Source: Magnolia sinica
Taxonomy: Eukaryota > Streptophyta > Magnoliopsida > Magnoliales > Magnoliaceae
Direction: 5' to 3'
Length of the DNA stretch: 64,000 bases
Assembly: GCF_029962835.1 (NCBI RefSeq)
Contig: NC_080577.1
Coordinates: 27,200,501 to 27,264,500 of the forward strand
Below are positions 10,111-24,000 of the stretch, piece by piece. Every line of letters starts with the position of its first letter. Position 1 is the stretch's first letter. The notes under the pieces are model-generated. The model had not been told where the DNA came from, searched no databases, and saw nothing but the letters and a program-made list of their open reading frames with translations. The position numbers and the translations under genes were made by a program.

Positions 10111-13100
10111 ATTTTAAAACAAAAAAGAAAAGTGGACCCCCATGATCTCAGTCTGACATAATTAAGTCATAAAAGGGTGGTCGTTTCTAAAAATCCCAAT
10201 AATTCCTCTAATCAAAAGGTGTTTGGATGAACACCAAATTCATGATTTGACAATTTTTAATTACTAAATTTAAGAACGAGACAAATCATAAGCTTCCCAA
10301 TTAAAATAAAATAAAAATTTCCAGATTTACCCCTTCGCACATTTACACCCATCCAATGCACGTGCCACTTGGACAAGTGTTCTGAAGATGACCATACGGA
10401 AAAATCAGCCATTGTATGTTGAATTTGGACCGTTGTTGATTTTCTTTTAACGGTCCGTTGGTTTTTATAAAGGTGTGACCCAATGATCATTTGCAAACAT
10501 GATTTTTAAGGGTATGGTCATCTTCAGTAGTGGGTCCACCTTATGAGCGGCTTGGATGTCCTACAAGGTTGCCAGATTGGCACATGTGGGACTAGCAAAC
10601 CTGAAAATTAAAATAAAAATTGAAAAGGAAAACACGTATGAAACACGGAGGTCCTTTTTACGTTCTCTCTTTTCCACAAATTCCTCAATCATCGCTGGAA
10701 TTTGGAAAAACACGGCCACAGATTGAGCGAAAAATATATAGTAGACCTCGATTGAATAAGTTGTTTCTCCCAAAAACAAGGATCAGCTTTGACTTTTTAC
10801 CAGTCATCCATTTGTCTTGTGGGGCCCACCTGAGGAGTTAAACGGTTTACTTTTGACCATTTGATATCATCTGGCCCACCTGATGGAAAGCTCGGATATT
10901 GCACATGTGTGCCATTTTGTCACGTGTGGTTGCCTGAGATCTTCTCAGAGATTATGATTTTGTGGAATTAAATCCTATTTTATATTAATTTGGACCATTT
11001 GGACCAATGTACGGCTTGAGATCATGCTTGGATTGTACGTGTCTTTTTTGGGAGTTTTCAATTCTGACGAGTGGGGCTCATGGTTGGATAATCAAGACCA
11101 TCAGTCTGTTGTGGCCCACGGATAGACGGTTAAGAAGAGAAATACGCTACAGTCACCTGAAAATGATCCAAAATACCTGCTTCTAGCTGCTAGGATCCTC
11201 CAATCTGGAAGATTTTTTGGAGCATGGTCCATTCACCTTGGGTTGCAACAGACCAATGGTCCAGTGACCGAACCATGGGCTAAGCCTGAGACGAGTCCCC
11301 TGCTACTTTCTGAGTCGACTCAGACACGGTCAGACCCGGTCCCGAGTTCAACTCAGCTTGAGTCAGCGAGTCACCAAGACTTAAACCCATGGTTCAAAAT
11401 AGTAAAGTAACATGGTTGTTTTATCTTTTTTCTCGGATTTCGCAAGAAAGAAAAGTAAATAAATAAATAGAAAGTGCTGGTTATCATTAACATAGTGATT
11501 ATGGGACCCGGCTTACCAGCAATGGCCCACCCATGTTGTCACTCTTTTTTTTTCTATTTGATAAACAATCCAACGATCCAAATGGCTTTAAAAGTTGCAA
11601 TATCTGTGATTTGACTATTATTGGGGATGGGAAAAGACGCAGTTGCAACTACCGAGTGGAATCCCAGCTTTATGAAAAAGGTGTGGACAACATAAAAATG
11701 GGCATTGTCTACTATAGTATAATAAGAAGCTTCCCAAGTAAAGGAGACTTGCCATGTAAAGATGGTGGGCCACACATGGATAGCTTGTAGTATCTTAGGA
11801 ATTGGGCTTTTGCTCCATTTGGGTCTTTCAAAAGTATCATCCTTGAAGGTTTTCTAGCCCCACACACGGCGCAGGTGCCAACGTGGCGAGTACATCGAAC
11901 ATCTGACCAGTGCTCGAGGTGGGCCCACCGTGAAGATGACCATAAGAAAGATTGGGCTAGGCCAATAATCAGGCGTTGGATTTGGCCAGTCGGGGATTTT
12001 GCTTTTGAACTTCAAATTTCTTTTTTTTTTTTTCTTTTTTTGTATAGGGGTGGTCTACTGGATGAATGGACCAGCCTGACATTTGAATGCAAACATGTTT
12101 ACAGTGGGCCTCGTGGTGATTCACTCAGATGTCCCACACAAGAACCAGGTCGACGTGGCAAATGGGTCAGGAGCCTTGATCACCAGATGTATTTGCTATG
12201 CGTACTGAGGGGAAGGAACTTCATGTAATAACATCCAAATCCATTAAGGCATGTTTGGATCCCTCCATTGATCAATTTTGGGTTCGTCAATCCCCATAGT
12301 TGCTTTAAATCCCTTGTTTGGGGCCTTCAGGCATTGGATTGATGAGTCTAACCACCACCCAAAATCTACAAAAGCAGGAATTGACCACCTACCTTGAAAA
12401 GGTGTCGGTGCATTATGGGGATTTAACAATCCTCATCGGTTTCCCAACCTTAATCAAAACCCTTCGCCTCTACCCGTTGAATGACCTGAGTGGGTGGACC
12501 AGTAAGATCTGACAGTATCTACACGATCTAAAGGACCTTTGCACAAAGCTAAAGAAAAATAGTGTACATCCAATGGTCTACTTAACCACTATGAGAGCGA
12601 AAAGGATCTGGTCAAACTTCTAAGATGGTCCCCAGATTACGATTACCAATCATCTAGAGGCAAAACTGATAGACAAGAGGATGTTATTGATCAGAATCGT
12701 TTAACAAGCTAATGCAGGAGATTAAGAGGATATTGGAAAAGTTGGAAAGAGCTAAGGCTTATTCCTATCACATCTTCTCTCTCCCATATCTCAATCCTCT
12801 TTAAATTTAAATTTTGGAGAGAGTTGAAAAGGTGGTTGGAAGGAAAAACACATGGGACCCACTCACTAGTGGTTGCCCACAAGTGGGCCCCAGGGGCCAA
12901 CATCCAACACGACAGCCATCTTGTTGCTGTCTGAGCATATCATTCAGCCATTGTTGAAACATGGCCCTCCACCTAACTATGCATGCCATTTTTTTATTTT
13001 TATATATTGTTTTTTGTAACTGACATCATCATCATCCAAACAATAGACCAGACAGATTTTACTATCTGTGACTCCAAACAAAAACTTGGCCTATCCAAAA

Positions 13101-14854
13101 CCGGCCATTGGCAGGATTCGCAACTTCCCTCAGATCTGGAAGTCCCACCATCCAAACGGTCTCTTACTTGAACGCACTATCTAATTGAATTTGTGATTGT
13201 CACTCAAAAAACAGGAAATAACCAAATTGTAATTTCTCAGTATTGGTAATGCATGTGTTCAGCTTTACAAGGGATTTACGGATGCATGGAAACATCATTA
13301 TAGCTTTTGCTATCTCCTAATGGTTGAACTGATTGTTCAGAATTCAATTAACTTGTCCATCCAAAAACAGCCCACTGCTTTTGTCAAACAGGATTCAGGC
13401 ATGAATTACCTTGTATTTCATGAGAAACAAAAAACAATCATACCATTCAAAGCTTAATTACTAACAATAGAATACTCTATATTCCACTTAAACATCCACC
13501 ATGCTTTCTTGTAGCACTATTCAACCTGTCCTCATCTCGTGCATAAGATTCACCCTATCCATGAGGTAAGCCAGCCTACTTTTGGCCCTGAGCTCAAAAA
13601 TCAGGCTGATCTGAAACTCCTAAGTGAGCCACACCACAGGGCACAGTTGGAATGGGGTTACCCACCATTTAATAAACCTTCCAAATTGTGTGGGGCCTAC
13701 TGTGATGTTTATATGCCATCCAATTCATTCATCTTACTTGCCCCCGCCAGGTTCAAGAGAAGCCATGCAAGTGGAGCCATTTCAAACTCATGCAGGCTGT
13801 ACCTTCTGAATTTAGAGGTTTGTGCCTTGATTTTACAGTGCACCCGATGGTATGGCCCACCTGAAGTTTTGGCATCCTGAGTGAAAATGAGGCAGCGGCG
13901 CACCTGATGGATTGGGTGGATCTTATGCACGTTCTCCCCACGTGGGGCTGCGACCTAAATTGCAATTGGGCACCAAATAGGGAACAATTAGCACATCGCA
14001 TCTTCCCGTTGGGCACCAAATAGTGCCCAACAAACACCATCGAACACACTGTTAAGCACCCAAATAGTGTGCCAATTAACAGCATCCACAGCACCAAATA
14101 GCTCTCAATTAAGCCCACCAACAGCCTAAAGCGCACACAACAGGCAGTTGGGCACCACCTCAAGTTGCATAAAACACACAAGAAGCCATCCATTTCCACC
14201 ACGCAACATTACCATGAGCACTGGATAACGTGCAACTAATGCCATGGCCCAAGCCACAGTTCCGCTTGGCCAAACACCACTCAACCAGCCTTCATGGCCA
14301 TGCAGTGCCACTCTGGCATGACAGAAGACACTGCTAAAAAAGGTTTTCAATCCAGCTCATACTAAAGTGAATAAACAAAACGAAACCCCCGGTAATTGCA
14401 AGCACACGCATGCAACGCACAACTTGTAAGCAGGTCTTACCAATCTCTCATTAAATGTAAAATTGACTAATCCTGCTTCACTAAAACAAAAGGTTAATGT
14501 GAAGAAAATGACATCGATCGAATATTTATATGCCGAGATTTCAAGAACACAACTAACCTCGTCTTTTAGCCACTGACATCTTCCCATCAAAAGACATTTA
14601 ACATATTTTAAGCACTGAAGATTTGAGGGTCCGAATATCTTGCCATAGATCATGGATGAGATGATGATGATGACCTTTTCTTTTTCTTTTTCTTTTTCTT
14701 TTTAATTCCCAAAATCAGGCGACAAGCGAGGCACTGAAAGACATTGTGAGCCGACATGACGTTACGGCGCTACGGCGGTTTTTAATTTCTTTGGATAAAC
14801 AAAGAAAAAAGAGATCATGACATGTAAAAATGATGAAAAATAAAAACAAGTGTC
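10111..14854. other. Intergenic DNA and 3' flank of the host gene
   Basis: I see no gene. Open frames up to about 150 codons on the minus strand (13,700-14,350) have skewed composition and no family motif. Foldback-like GGGCCCAC fragments are scattered at about 10,820, 11,930 and 13,850. A (TTTTTC)n microsatellite lies at about 14,676-14,702. The 3' UTR of the minus-strand gene must lie at the right edge, below 14,855, but I found no convincing AATAAA signal to end it. Confidence 0.5.
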
Positions 14855-15023
14855 TCATTTCCAACCCAAGGCCTGCCTTATCCCAGTGTAGATGAGTCCT
14901 ATAGACCTTCCAATCAAGCTAACCAGGAAGAAAGAGACGGCACTGCTGACCTTAGCAACAGCAGTTCTAACCAACGGCATTGTAATATCAGAGAGCTCCA
15001 GATATAAGCTGAAATAGTACCTC
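14855..15023 (-). CDS. Exon 9 (last) of the host gene
   Basis: 169 bases ending in TGA at 14855-14857. The acceptor is GTGGTTGCAG|GAGG. It encodes RYYFSLYLELSDITMPLVR and the hydrophobic C-terminal block VSFFLVSLIGRSIGLIYTGI. It is the part of the protein most likely to insert in a membrane. Confidence 0.86.
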
Positions 15024-18000
15024 CTGCAACCACAAGCAGTCACACTCAGTCCCACTTCAGTTCCCTGCTATATAACTATGCACCTCATGTGATTAAATTA
15101 TTGCAATTGAATACAACGACTACAGAACTCACAAACCAACTGATAAGTCAAAACAGATGTCACACAAACACACATATATCATGGTTCAAAGTATCAGTCG
15201 ACATATATTGGTATCGGTTCCTACTGACACGATATTAAATTTGAATTGATCATAGTTAAAATTCACACTGTTAGCTGCGTACATCCAGTGCAGATATAGG
15301 ACATTGCCATTGCATGTTGACATTAGTTAGTAGGACAATTTCTAACAGCCCATCTGTAAACCTTGGAAGTCCTACAAGGATCAGTGGCTAGGATCACCCA
15401 AACACCGTGATTTTTTTGCTGTGCCCTGCCTGTTGTAGGGCCCAACAGATGAATGATCAGGATCTCAAACATATGTGACACAGTGGTTGCTAACAAACTA
15501 ACCAGTTCCTTTTCTCAAAATGCTAATGCATCTGAGTAAAATACTAAAGCATGTCCAATAAATTGATAGGGTTTTGCTAATGACCCCAGCTTCATGGGGA
15601 TGCTAGCAATGTCCCCAAACCTTTTTGAATGACATGTGGGATGCCCAATCATCAATTTGATCCATCTGTTCTTTCATTCACTAGGACAAGGCATGGTGCA
15701 AAAAAAAAAACACCAACCAGATAATCCTAAGCATCCGGTTAATAGCATGGAAAATGCACAGTCAAGATTGAGCGAATAAATGAAATAGGTCCAACCATCA
15801 TCTTGAACCATCCATACGATAGACCCTACTTTGTATTGCTTATGATTCCAAAGTAGCAGTTTGGTTTGATGATTCTAACCTTGTGATCTATGGCTTGTAT
15901 AAAACAGATGGTTGTAACAAATCGGCCCCACTCATAGGATTAGGATCATCCAATAAGTGTGATTCTTACACCATGGCTTGCTCCCAATGATACTGCTGAA
16001 TGAACCGTCCCAATTGATGATTGGGGGTCCCACGTGTCATTCAACCATGAAGGTGGGAACATTAGCAAAACCCATCCGTAGCAAAAAAGAAAATAATAGA
16101 GAACCTCCACAGCAGACACATATTAGCATCAGATACGGTGGCCATGGAAAATCCAACATGCTGACGTCCATACAGTCATATGCTGATATTAAAAGATGCT
16201 ATATTATCTAAATACTATTTCATAAAAGTGTGAGATATAGGAAAATGTGTCACAAAGCAGACTAAAATTATAAATATTGTATAGAAATATAAACAGGATG
16301 TACAATTTCTCATGTCGACAAGAGTGTCAGGAACATGTCAAAAACAACAATATTATGAAGGGACGCGAATTGCATACTGAGTAACTCAATATGCTATAGT
16401 GCACTTAGTAAACTCTGTGGAGCCCACTGTGATGAATGTCTTATCCACGCCGTGCATCCGTTTTAACAGATCATTTTGGGGCATGAGCCCAAAATTAAAG
16501 CATATCCAATACTCAAGTGGACCACACCATAGGAAACAGTGTGAATTGAATTCCTACCATTGAAAACTTCTTGAGGCTCACAGAAGTTTGGATCAAGCTG
16601 ATATTTGTGTTTTCCCTTCAACCATGTCTTTGCGACATTATGAACAAGTTGGATGACAAATAAACATCACTGTTGCCCCTAGGAATTTTCATTGGTGGAC
16701 ATCATTATCCCTAATGTTTCCTATGGAGTGGTCCAGTTGAGTTTTGGATATGCTTCAATTTTGGGCTCGTGCCCTAAAATAAGCTGGTAAAACAGGTGGG
16801 CGGCACGGATAAGACACATACATCACAATGGGGCCAAAGAGTTTACTCAGTATGCTATAGCGCACTGAGTTACTCAGTACGCAATCCACTTCCATTATTA
16901 AAGGGGGGGTCATTTCATAGCTTAAAGCAAGAAAAAAAAAAAAAAAAAAACAAATGAGACTCTGTCAGCATAGTCACATGGGCATGGCAACAATTCAAGA
17001 AGTGTCCTTGAAACATATCAACAAGCATATCTTCCTTTTTTGGCGGGTCTTTTTGCAGAATATCATGCAGAGAACATTAGGGAATGCAACAACCAAGGAA
17101 TCATGTCTAAACTTGTATGCATCCAAGAATGTACATGAGTGTGCTTGCATGTGCAGAGATGGAGGATTCAAAGGAACATACCACCCAGTCAGGGCCCTTA
17201 GTTCCTTGGTACGTTTCACAGGCAAGGACATATGACTGATCACAACATAACATAAAGGGGAACATATTGCAGGAGGCTTCTGAAAGGTAAGCTTCTTCCA
17301 CCAACGAAGTTTCTCTCTTCGGCTCTCTTTGGGGTCCTCTAGGAGTTGGGTCCGAAGAGTGCACAAGTCAAACCGATCCTCGTACATAGAAACTACAGAT
17401 TCAATGTTTTGGTGCATCCATTGCTTCAATGCCACCTATTACCAAGAGATTCTGGATGAGATACTAGGTCCTTGGGTGAATATATAGACATGCTACTTCC
17501 ACCAGGACGATGCATGCATGCACAAATAAAATAAATGGTGTGGGTGCAGGTGTTGACCATGTGGCATAGTGTGGCACACACCACCAAGTTGGTGTTAATT
17601 TCCATTTCTAGAAGAGCCAAACCATTTGACTGGGAGATTCCAGGCACCTAGTGGTGGACCATTCTAAAATGAAAGAAAAACTGTACCTCATTTCGTAATC
17701 TTTGAAGAGCTCTAGTCGACAAAGAACACAAACTCAAACCCAAGCTATTCATTTCACTGGACATGTTACTATCAACCGAAATAAGCTCTAGATACAAGCT
17801 CGTGATTCCATCTGCCAAAGTAATCACCAGATCTTCTAAGATGTCAACTCCATGCTCAGTAAGTATTTTACTGTCATAGTGGCAACCAATCCTGGTAAAT
17901 GAAAAAAGGCAAAGAGTGGTCATGCATTAAAACAAGTGACCACACGTATGATAAGAAAAAAAGGATAAAGGTGGATGAATAACATCAATGGCTTGATCTT

Positions 18001-21000
18001 TAGAGAATGACATAATATATGCTAAAGAAACAGGTCTGTAGCATGGTTTAAAAGACCATCTAATGCATAATCGACTTGGTATAGATCCTAAATGAGATGA
18101 TTTGGAGGCTGAATTCAGAAATGTGGTAGAGATAGCCAAATAAGGCAACCTTTTGACAGAAAGAGGGGATTAAAAGGCCAAATAAGGTGAGGCCTTTGGG
18201 ACTCATTCAGACCCGGCTGAATCAGACAGGGACTCATCCATATCAAATGAGCCATGCAGTGCAACTGTTCTTGTTCGGTACTGATCGACAAGGATATAAC
18301 AAAGGGGAAACCTCGGTGCGACTCAACTAGTCATATCAATTTCAGCAGTATGACTTGGACTCAGCCCCAATCAAGTCAATCGCCAAAACCTGGAGTTTAA
18401 ACCACAGTCTGCAGACATGCACATGCAATCAAGCATAAAGGACTCTAAATCATGCAACATCATGGATAAGATTGCTTGTAAAATCATGATTAGCTATTAC
18501 ACGATGCACTAATATTCTTAATATCCCCAGTACATGGGAATATAGACAACAGTCCTATAAGATTTTTGCCACTGGAAAGCAAAGCATGCATGAAAAACCA
18601 ATGGGCATGCAGCCAGAAATACACAGATACAGATTTAATATGACTGAAAGTTAATAAGGTTTACTCATGGGGATTAGCAAATTGGGTGGAGGAAAGTAGG
18701 GAGTTGTGTTGTAATAACGCTCTAGTTTTCCATCAGAAGTCATATGTCCTGAGGTTGGGCAACCCAGGAGTGGGCGCTTTTGGCCTGCAAAGTGGTCAAT
18801 AGAGATTTTCTACCATTTTGAAGCAACTCCCCGCTCATACAACATTTTCTACCATTGAATCAATCATCTCTAATAGAATGGTATCTATGAACATAGCTTG
18901 CAAAGGGTTGGTTCAATGTTCCACGCAACGGGGAGCTGCATATTCCAATTTCCATGTGTTCTGCTTGCTAGTTGATCTACTTATTCAGGTGACCTGCATA
19001 AACATTTATCAGTCCTGATGACATGCACAAGTAGGAATAATGCCTAGAGCTGTCGGAATGATACATGGTCAAGATATAAAAAAAAATAAAGACCACATGA
19101 CTGCATGAAGGTCAGGATAAAGAATTGCTAACTCGCAACTACTTACCTGAGGGAGCCAAATCTTAAAAAGAACAGTAGATCTGCAAAGAGGTCCTCCTTC
19201 CCCAGCCTCTTAATGTTCTGTAAAATAGTATCATCTCCTTTCAACCTTTCAAACATCTTAGTAAAAAGATCCTGAAAATAAACAGAATCACTCATTTAAA
19301 CATGTGATTGCCAGACAAATAAATAACAAAATGCAATACCCCATCCAAAGTACCTTGCCTAGTTTTTTATTTTCCAGACAAAGTTCATCTTCCAGCCATG
19401 TTAGGCATAGTGGCTGAAGGGATGCTTGTATTGTTTCTGATAGAACTGCTAACCAAACATCCCGGTTAACAGCTTCATTCATTCCAGGGATGGTATTAAC
19501 CTGCGAAGGAATTTCATGGAACATTTAGCCAGATGAAAGAAGAGATCCACAATGGTTAAAGAACTCAAGAGGCCGCATGAGATGCTGCCGTCAAATGCAA
19601 CAAGGGAATTATGATATTCTGAGTAAGAAAGTGCTTCGATTTAAGAGAGATGGGTTGGATGAATCATGGCTTACATTTTCTTTTACTCTCTTAAAGCACT
19701 TTTTTAAATGCAAACCTTGAAAGTAGCAGTTCATTATCCAATGATACTACAACAGCATTCTATCACAGGCACTACCTTACCATGCACTCCGAAGAGTCCT
19801 AATCCGAGTTTCCAACAATCATACATTCTATCAATTGATTCTTTAGTGACCATATGCATTGACAATTTGGGGTGGCAATTTGTCAGGTTTGGCCCTGTGC
19901 CCGATGCTTAAGACGCGAGGTCCAAAGCCAGCACAGGCCTGGCACAACAGGCCCAAGCCCGAGCCGAAAAAATGGTTGGGCCTAGGACAGATCGGAAAAT
20001 TAATAAAATCCTTACTTCCCACAAAAATGCTCCTAATTTATCCATTGATCAAGTGAGCGAACATGCACAAAGAAATAGACATTTTAGAGGAATGAAACCA
20101 ACAGTCTATGTTCAAGATGAACTGATTGCCTAACCAAGGATTGGAATGGCTTCATGGGATATGACAAAGATATGACAAACATACATATAAAGTTGGGTCG
20201 GACCCGGATGGGCTGAGCTACAATGATTTGGGCCCAAGCCTGACCCAAAAATTGATCGAGCCATGCAGGCTAGGCCCAAGCCCGACCCACGGGCCAAGCT
20301 AATAGATCCAAGCCTCGCCCAAAGCTGGGTCGGGCTAGTCGGGTTGGATGGACTACCATCCCGTTGCCACCCTTACTGAAAATCCACCTGTACACACACC
20401 AGATGCACCTTATACTTCAATAGTTCTCTGTTCTGTAGGAGTAACTTCAATTTTCAAGAATTAGACTTAAGTTGTCCCAAGACTATAAAGGAAAAATGTT
20501 CAACTAGATGCATGATGCCTAATAATAAGCAAGTTATATCTTAGGGCATAATATTTCTTTCTCAAATTAAGAAGATACATGCATTTCATGTGATTTTCTC
20601 ATAAGCAGTGGTCATCCATTCTATCTATTTAACTGGAAGTGACATCCACCTCATTACCAAACTGTTAGTAGACATCACCAGGTCTGATAAGTTTATTAAT
20701 ATGTAGTGACGGCAGTACAGGCAAAAGAGTTCTTAACAATTAAAGATTATACCCTCTAAGCAACTGACAGGAGAGAATTTTAAGATGTTATTTAGACATT
20801 TAGTAGGTAGTTGTGTCTTTCAGTGATGCAGTGAAGCTACTCCAACAATGACTTGACTGAAGAAACCATTATTCTTTTCTTGATGTCTGCTAGCCCTACA
20901 TGCGCTTTTACATGTGACCCATATGCCAGCTCAGAACATGTGCAGGACATCCAATATGTGAACAATGTGAGCTCCACCGTGAATATTTTCTGATGAACAA

Positions 21001-24000
21001 ATCAAGATAGCCGAATCATCAAGCGGATCATACTACAACTGAATGAAGACCAATGGCAAGTTCTTTAAATGCCCATTCTTTGCATACATTTGGTGGGCTG
21101 CCTTATGAGTGGAGTGACCTGAATTTTTTCACCAAAGCACTTGAGGCCCCCACCTTATCCACAGCTTGGATGTCCCATTCATGTGCCATTCTGGCACATA
21201 TGCCTCATGAAAGAGCGTATATTTCCTGTAGCACACATTGTGGCATTGTAAGCACATCGTTTGCACACAAAGTTAGACTCCAGCTTCATCATCCTGTATA
21301 GATGTTTCATCTGCCAGGATTCCTCTTTGCAGCCAGGAGTCGATAGCTGCACTGCAATTTATGGACCTGACTCAAAATTTATTTATGCTTTAGTTCCAAT
21401 AATTAACACAACTACATCACTAATTAGCACTAATTCAATGTATAAGCCCGGAGACACATTGCCACCATAAAATGCCATGGCTTTCCAAACAAATGGAAAT
21501 GAAGAGTGGATATGGAAGAGAAAGGTGTATGGCTTTCCCCACAAAAATGCCATGACTTTCATAGGCAAGACTGAAACATTGAAAGGTGTATGGTTTTCCA
21601 TAAAAACGCCACGGCTTTCAAAGATCACATACGATGAATCCTTCATCCCCATAATGATCGGAGCCTAGAACTTCCCCACAATAACCAAAACAAGTTAAAA
21701 TTATCTAATTCCAATGTGTGACTGACATAGTTTTGAATGATAATAAACCTACGTAAGTGGCATTGCCATATCCAATTACGAGGCAGGTTGTGGTAGAGAA
21801 CAAGAACATAGCAAGTGCTACTGTCAACTAGAAGAAAAGCTAAAAGAAACTAGCATAAAAATAAATAGCAGCTAAATGTTGAAACTGTACCCAAGCATTT
21901 GATATTGTCATGATTTCCAAGCATGTATTGAAACTTTAAACATTTTAAATAGAGCCCAGAAAAATAGATGCAAACTCCATACTTCTACCATTCCATTCTC
22001 CATACACAGTAAAAAAACTTCATATTCGGAATGTTGGAATAATGTTTACGACCCATGATCTAAGGTTTTCAACTTTTCAATATGGTGATGGAAGTTCTAA
22101 AATTAATTATGTAGTAATTTACATTATCAAATTGAGTTAAACACCCACAACTTAGGTTTCCAATAAACAGGCAGCTGATTCTGGCTTTAATTAAGCCTAT
22201 CATCTACAACTCATAACACCAATTGTCCCAATCAAGTTCGAAAATTAATTGCCATATGAGATCTTTCATCCAAACGAATAAATATAATAAGTGAGATAGA
22301 TGGGCATTAGAGACAGTGCCTGCCTCTTTCTCGAGTCGCTGCAAAGTAGCCCAGAGCAATCGTAACCTGGGACCGTCAGCGATTGCATAAAAACTTAAAG
22401 GACGCATAGCGTTGTTATTTTCGCATTCAACAACTCTGTTATCCAAGTTACCATCAGGTTCAATTGCATCCAAAGCATCAAGAAGTTTCCCTTTCACTTC
22501 ATCCCAAACAAACTCCGAGTTGATCTGGTTTTTACTCATCACTGCACTGCCAATGAGAAAGTTCTACATAAATCAACTAAGAATAACAAAGTCAAATAAT
22601 TAATAAATAAATATTGCATCAAATCTCAATAATATCAACCAAGTTCATCATCACTATAAAAATGATGTGTTACATGGTTTCAACGACAAGATATGTTAAG
22701 CTGCTTACCCTTACCTACCAGAAGGGGTAGAGCTAGAAGTGCCTGCATCTTGATCCAGCATGCTCTTTCTACCATTAAAAGAAACTTTATTGGATGGAAT
22801 TACTCCAGCCATGTATGCAAAGGCCACAGTGGCCATCAAAAGCACCTGGTCAACAATGGGTATCCAACTTATGGAGGTCACATTCTCAGCATGTATCAGA
22901 GTACCCAAGCAACAACACCTTGATGGTAACTCCTTAAACTGCCGACTTCCTTTCCAGGTTGTGGCAAGAGAAGCACCAAGTTCACACACTTCCTGTGATG
23001 GAAATCGAACATGTCTACACTTTCCACGAAAATGCTTCCTGCAAAACATAAAAATAAAAACAAACATGTGATTCACAATGATGTTTTAGTAGCAGTGAGC
23101 CTTCTAACTGCCATAACCCAACCATCCTACCTATATAACAATAAGTCAATAACCCTTGAAAATAGGTGCCTTACTACAACCTAATATGGATACTAAAGAA
23201 ATACAGAAACCCAAAATCCTTCATTTTTTAAGCCATTTAATACATGTATCCAGGGGGGTATCTTGTATGCAAATGACATTAGTTTTGATTGACAAGACAA
23301 GGGAGGGCATAAACACAGCTAAATTTATGGAGGGATGCTTTAAAATCAAAAGGACTTAAAATTAGTAAGACTAAAACAGAGTATATAGAGTGCAATTTAG
23401 TAACAATAGGAGTGAAACGAGGAATTAGTTAAAATTCCTTCTTTTTTTTTTGAGAAGCCACAATTTATATATAAAAAAGAAAAGGGATACAAGAAAGAGA
23501 GCGAGAAGCGATCGCCGAGAAAGCAATCTCAACTAGACTCCAAGAAACAGAAATCACAATCGTTTAGGCCCACAACATACACCGCCCCTTCAATCAGAAG
23601 TCTCTTGGCCTTACTAGCAATAGCCAAATCAGAATATGAGGTATCCCTGAAGCATCTGCCGTTTCTTTCTTCCCACACAGCCCACCAAATGGTGACTAAA
23701 GCCATTCTCCACAAGCGCGTCTTGTGCTTGCCCAATCTGACCCCATGCCAAGCCTTGATGAGGAGAGACACCGAATTTGGGAAGCACCACTGAATATTGA
23801 AATGGAGGAGAAATTCTGCCCAAATCCGAGAAATGAAGGGACACGAGAGGAGAAGGTGATCAACAGATTCTTCATTTTTCATGCAACAGAGGCACACATT
23901 GACTAAAGGCATCCCCCTTTTCCTAAAATTATCAACCATAAGGATTTTCTTGCTTCCAACCAACCAACCAAAGGAAGAGAATTTTGGAGGGACCGAATAC

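Noticed and set aside
12245..13165. Possible large inverted-repeat element (GGCATGTTTGGAT at left, ATCCAAACGGTC at right)
   Set aside because: Only about ten bases pair and no target duplication or extended inversion was found.
13709..14653. Overlapping minus-strand open frames of 74-149 codons downstream of the host gene
   Set aside because: Cys/Trp-rich translations of repeat-like DNA, with no conserved block and no phase-compatible splice sites to the host gene.
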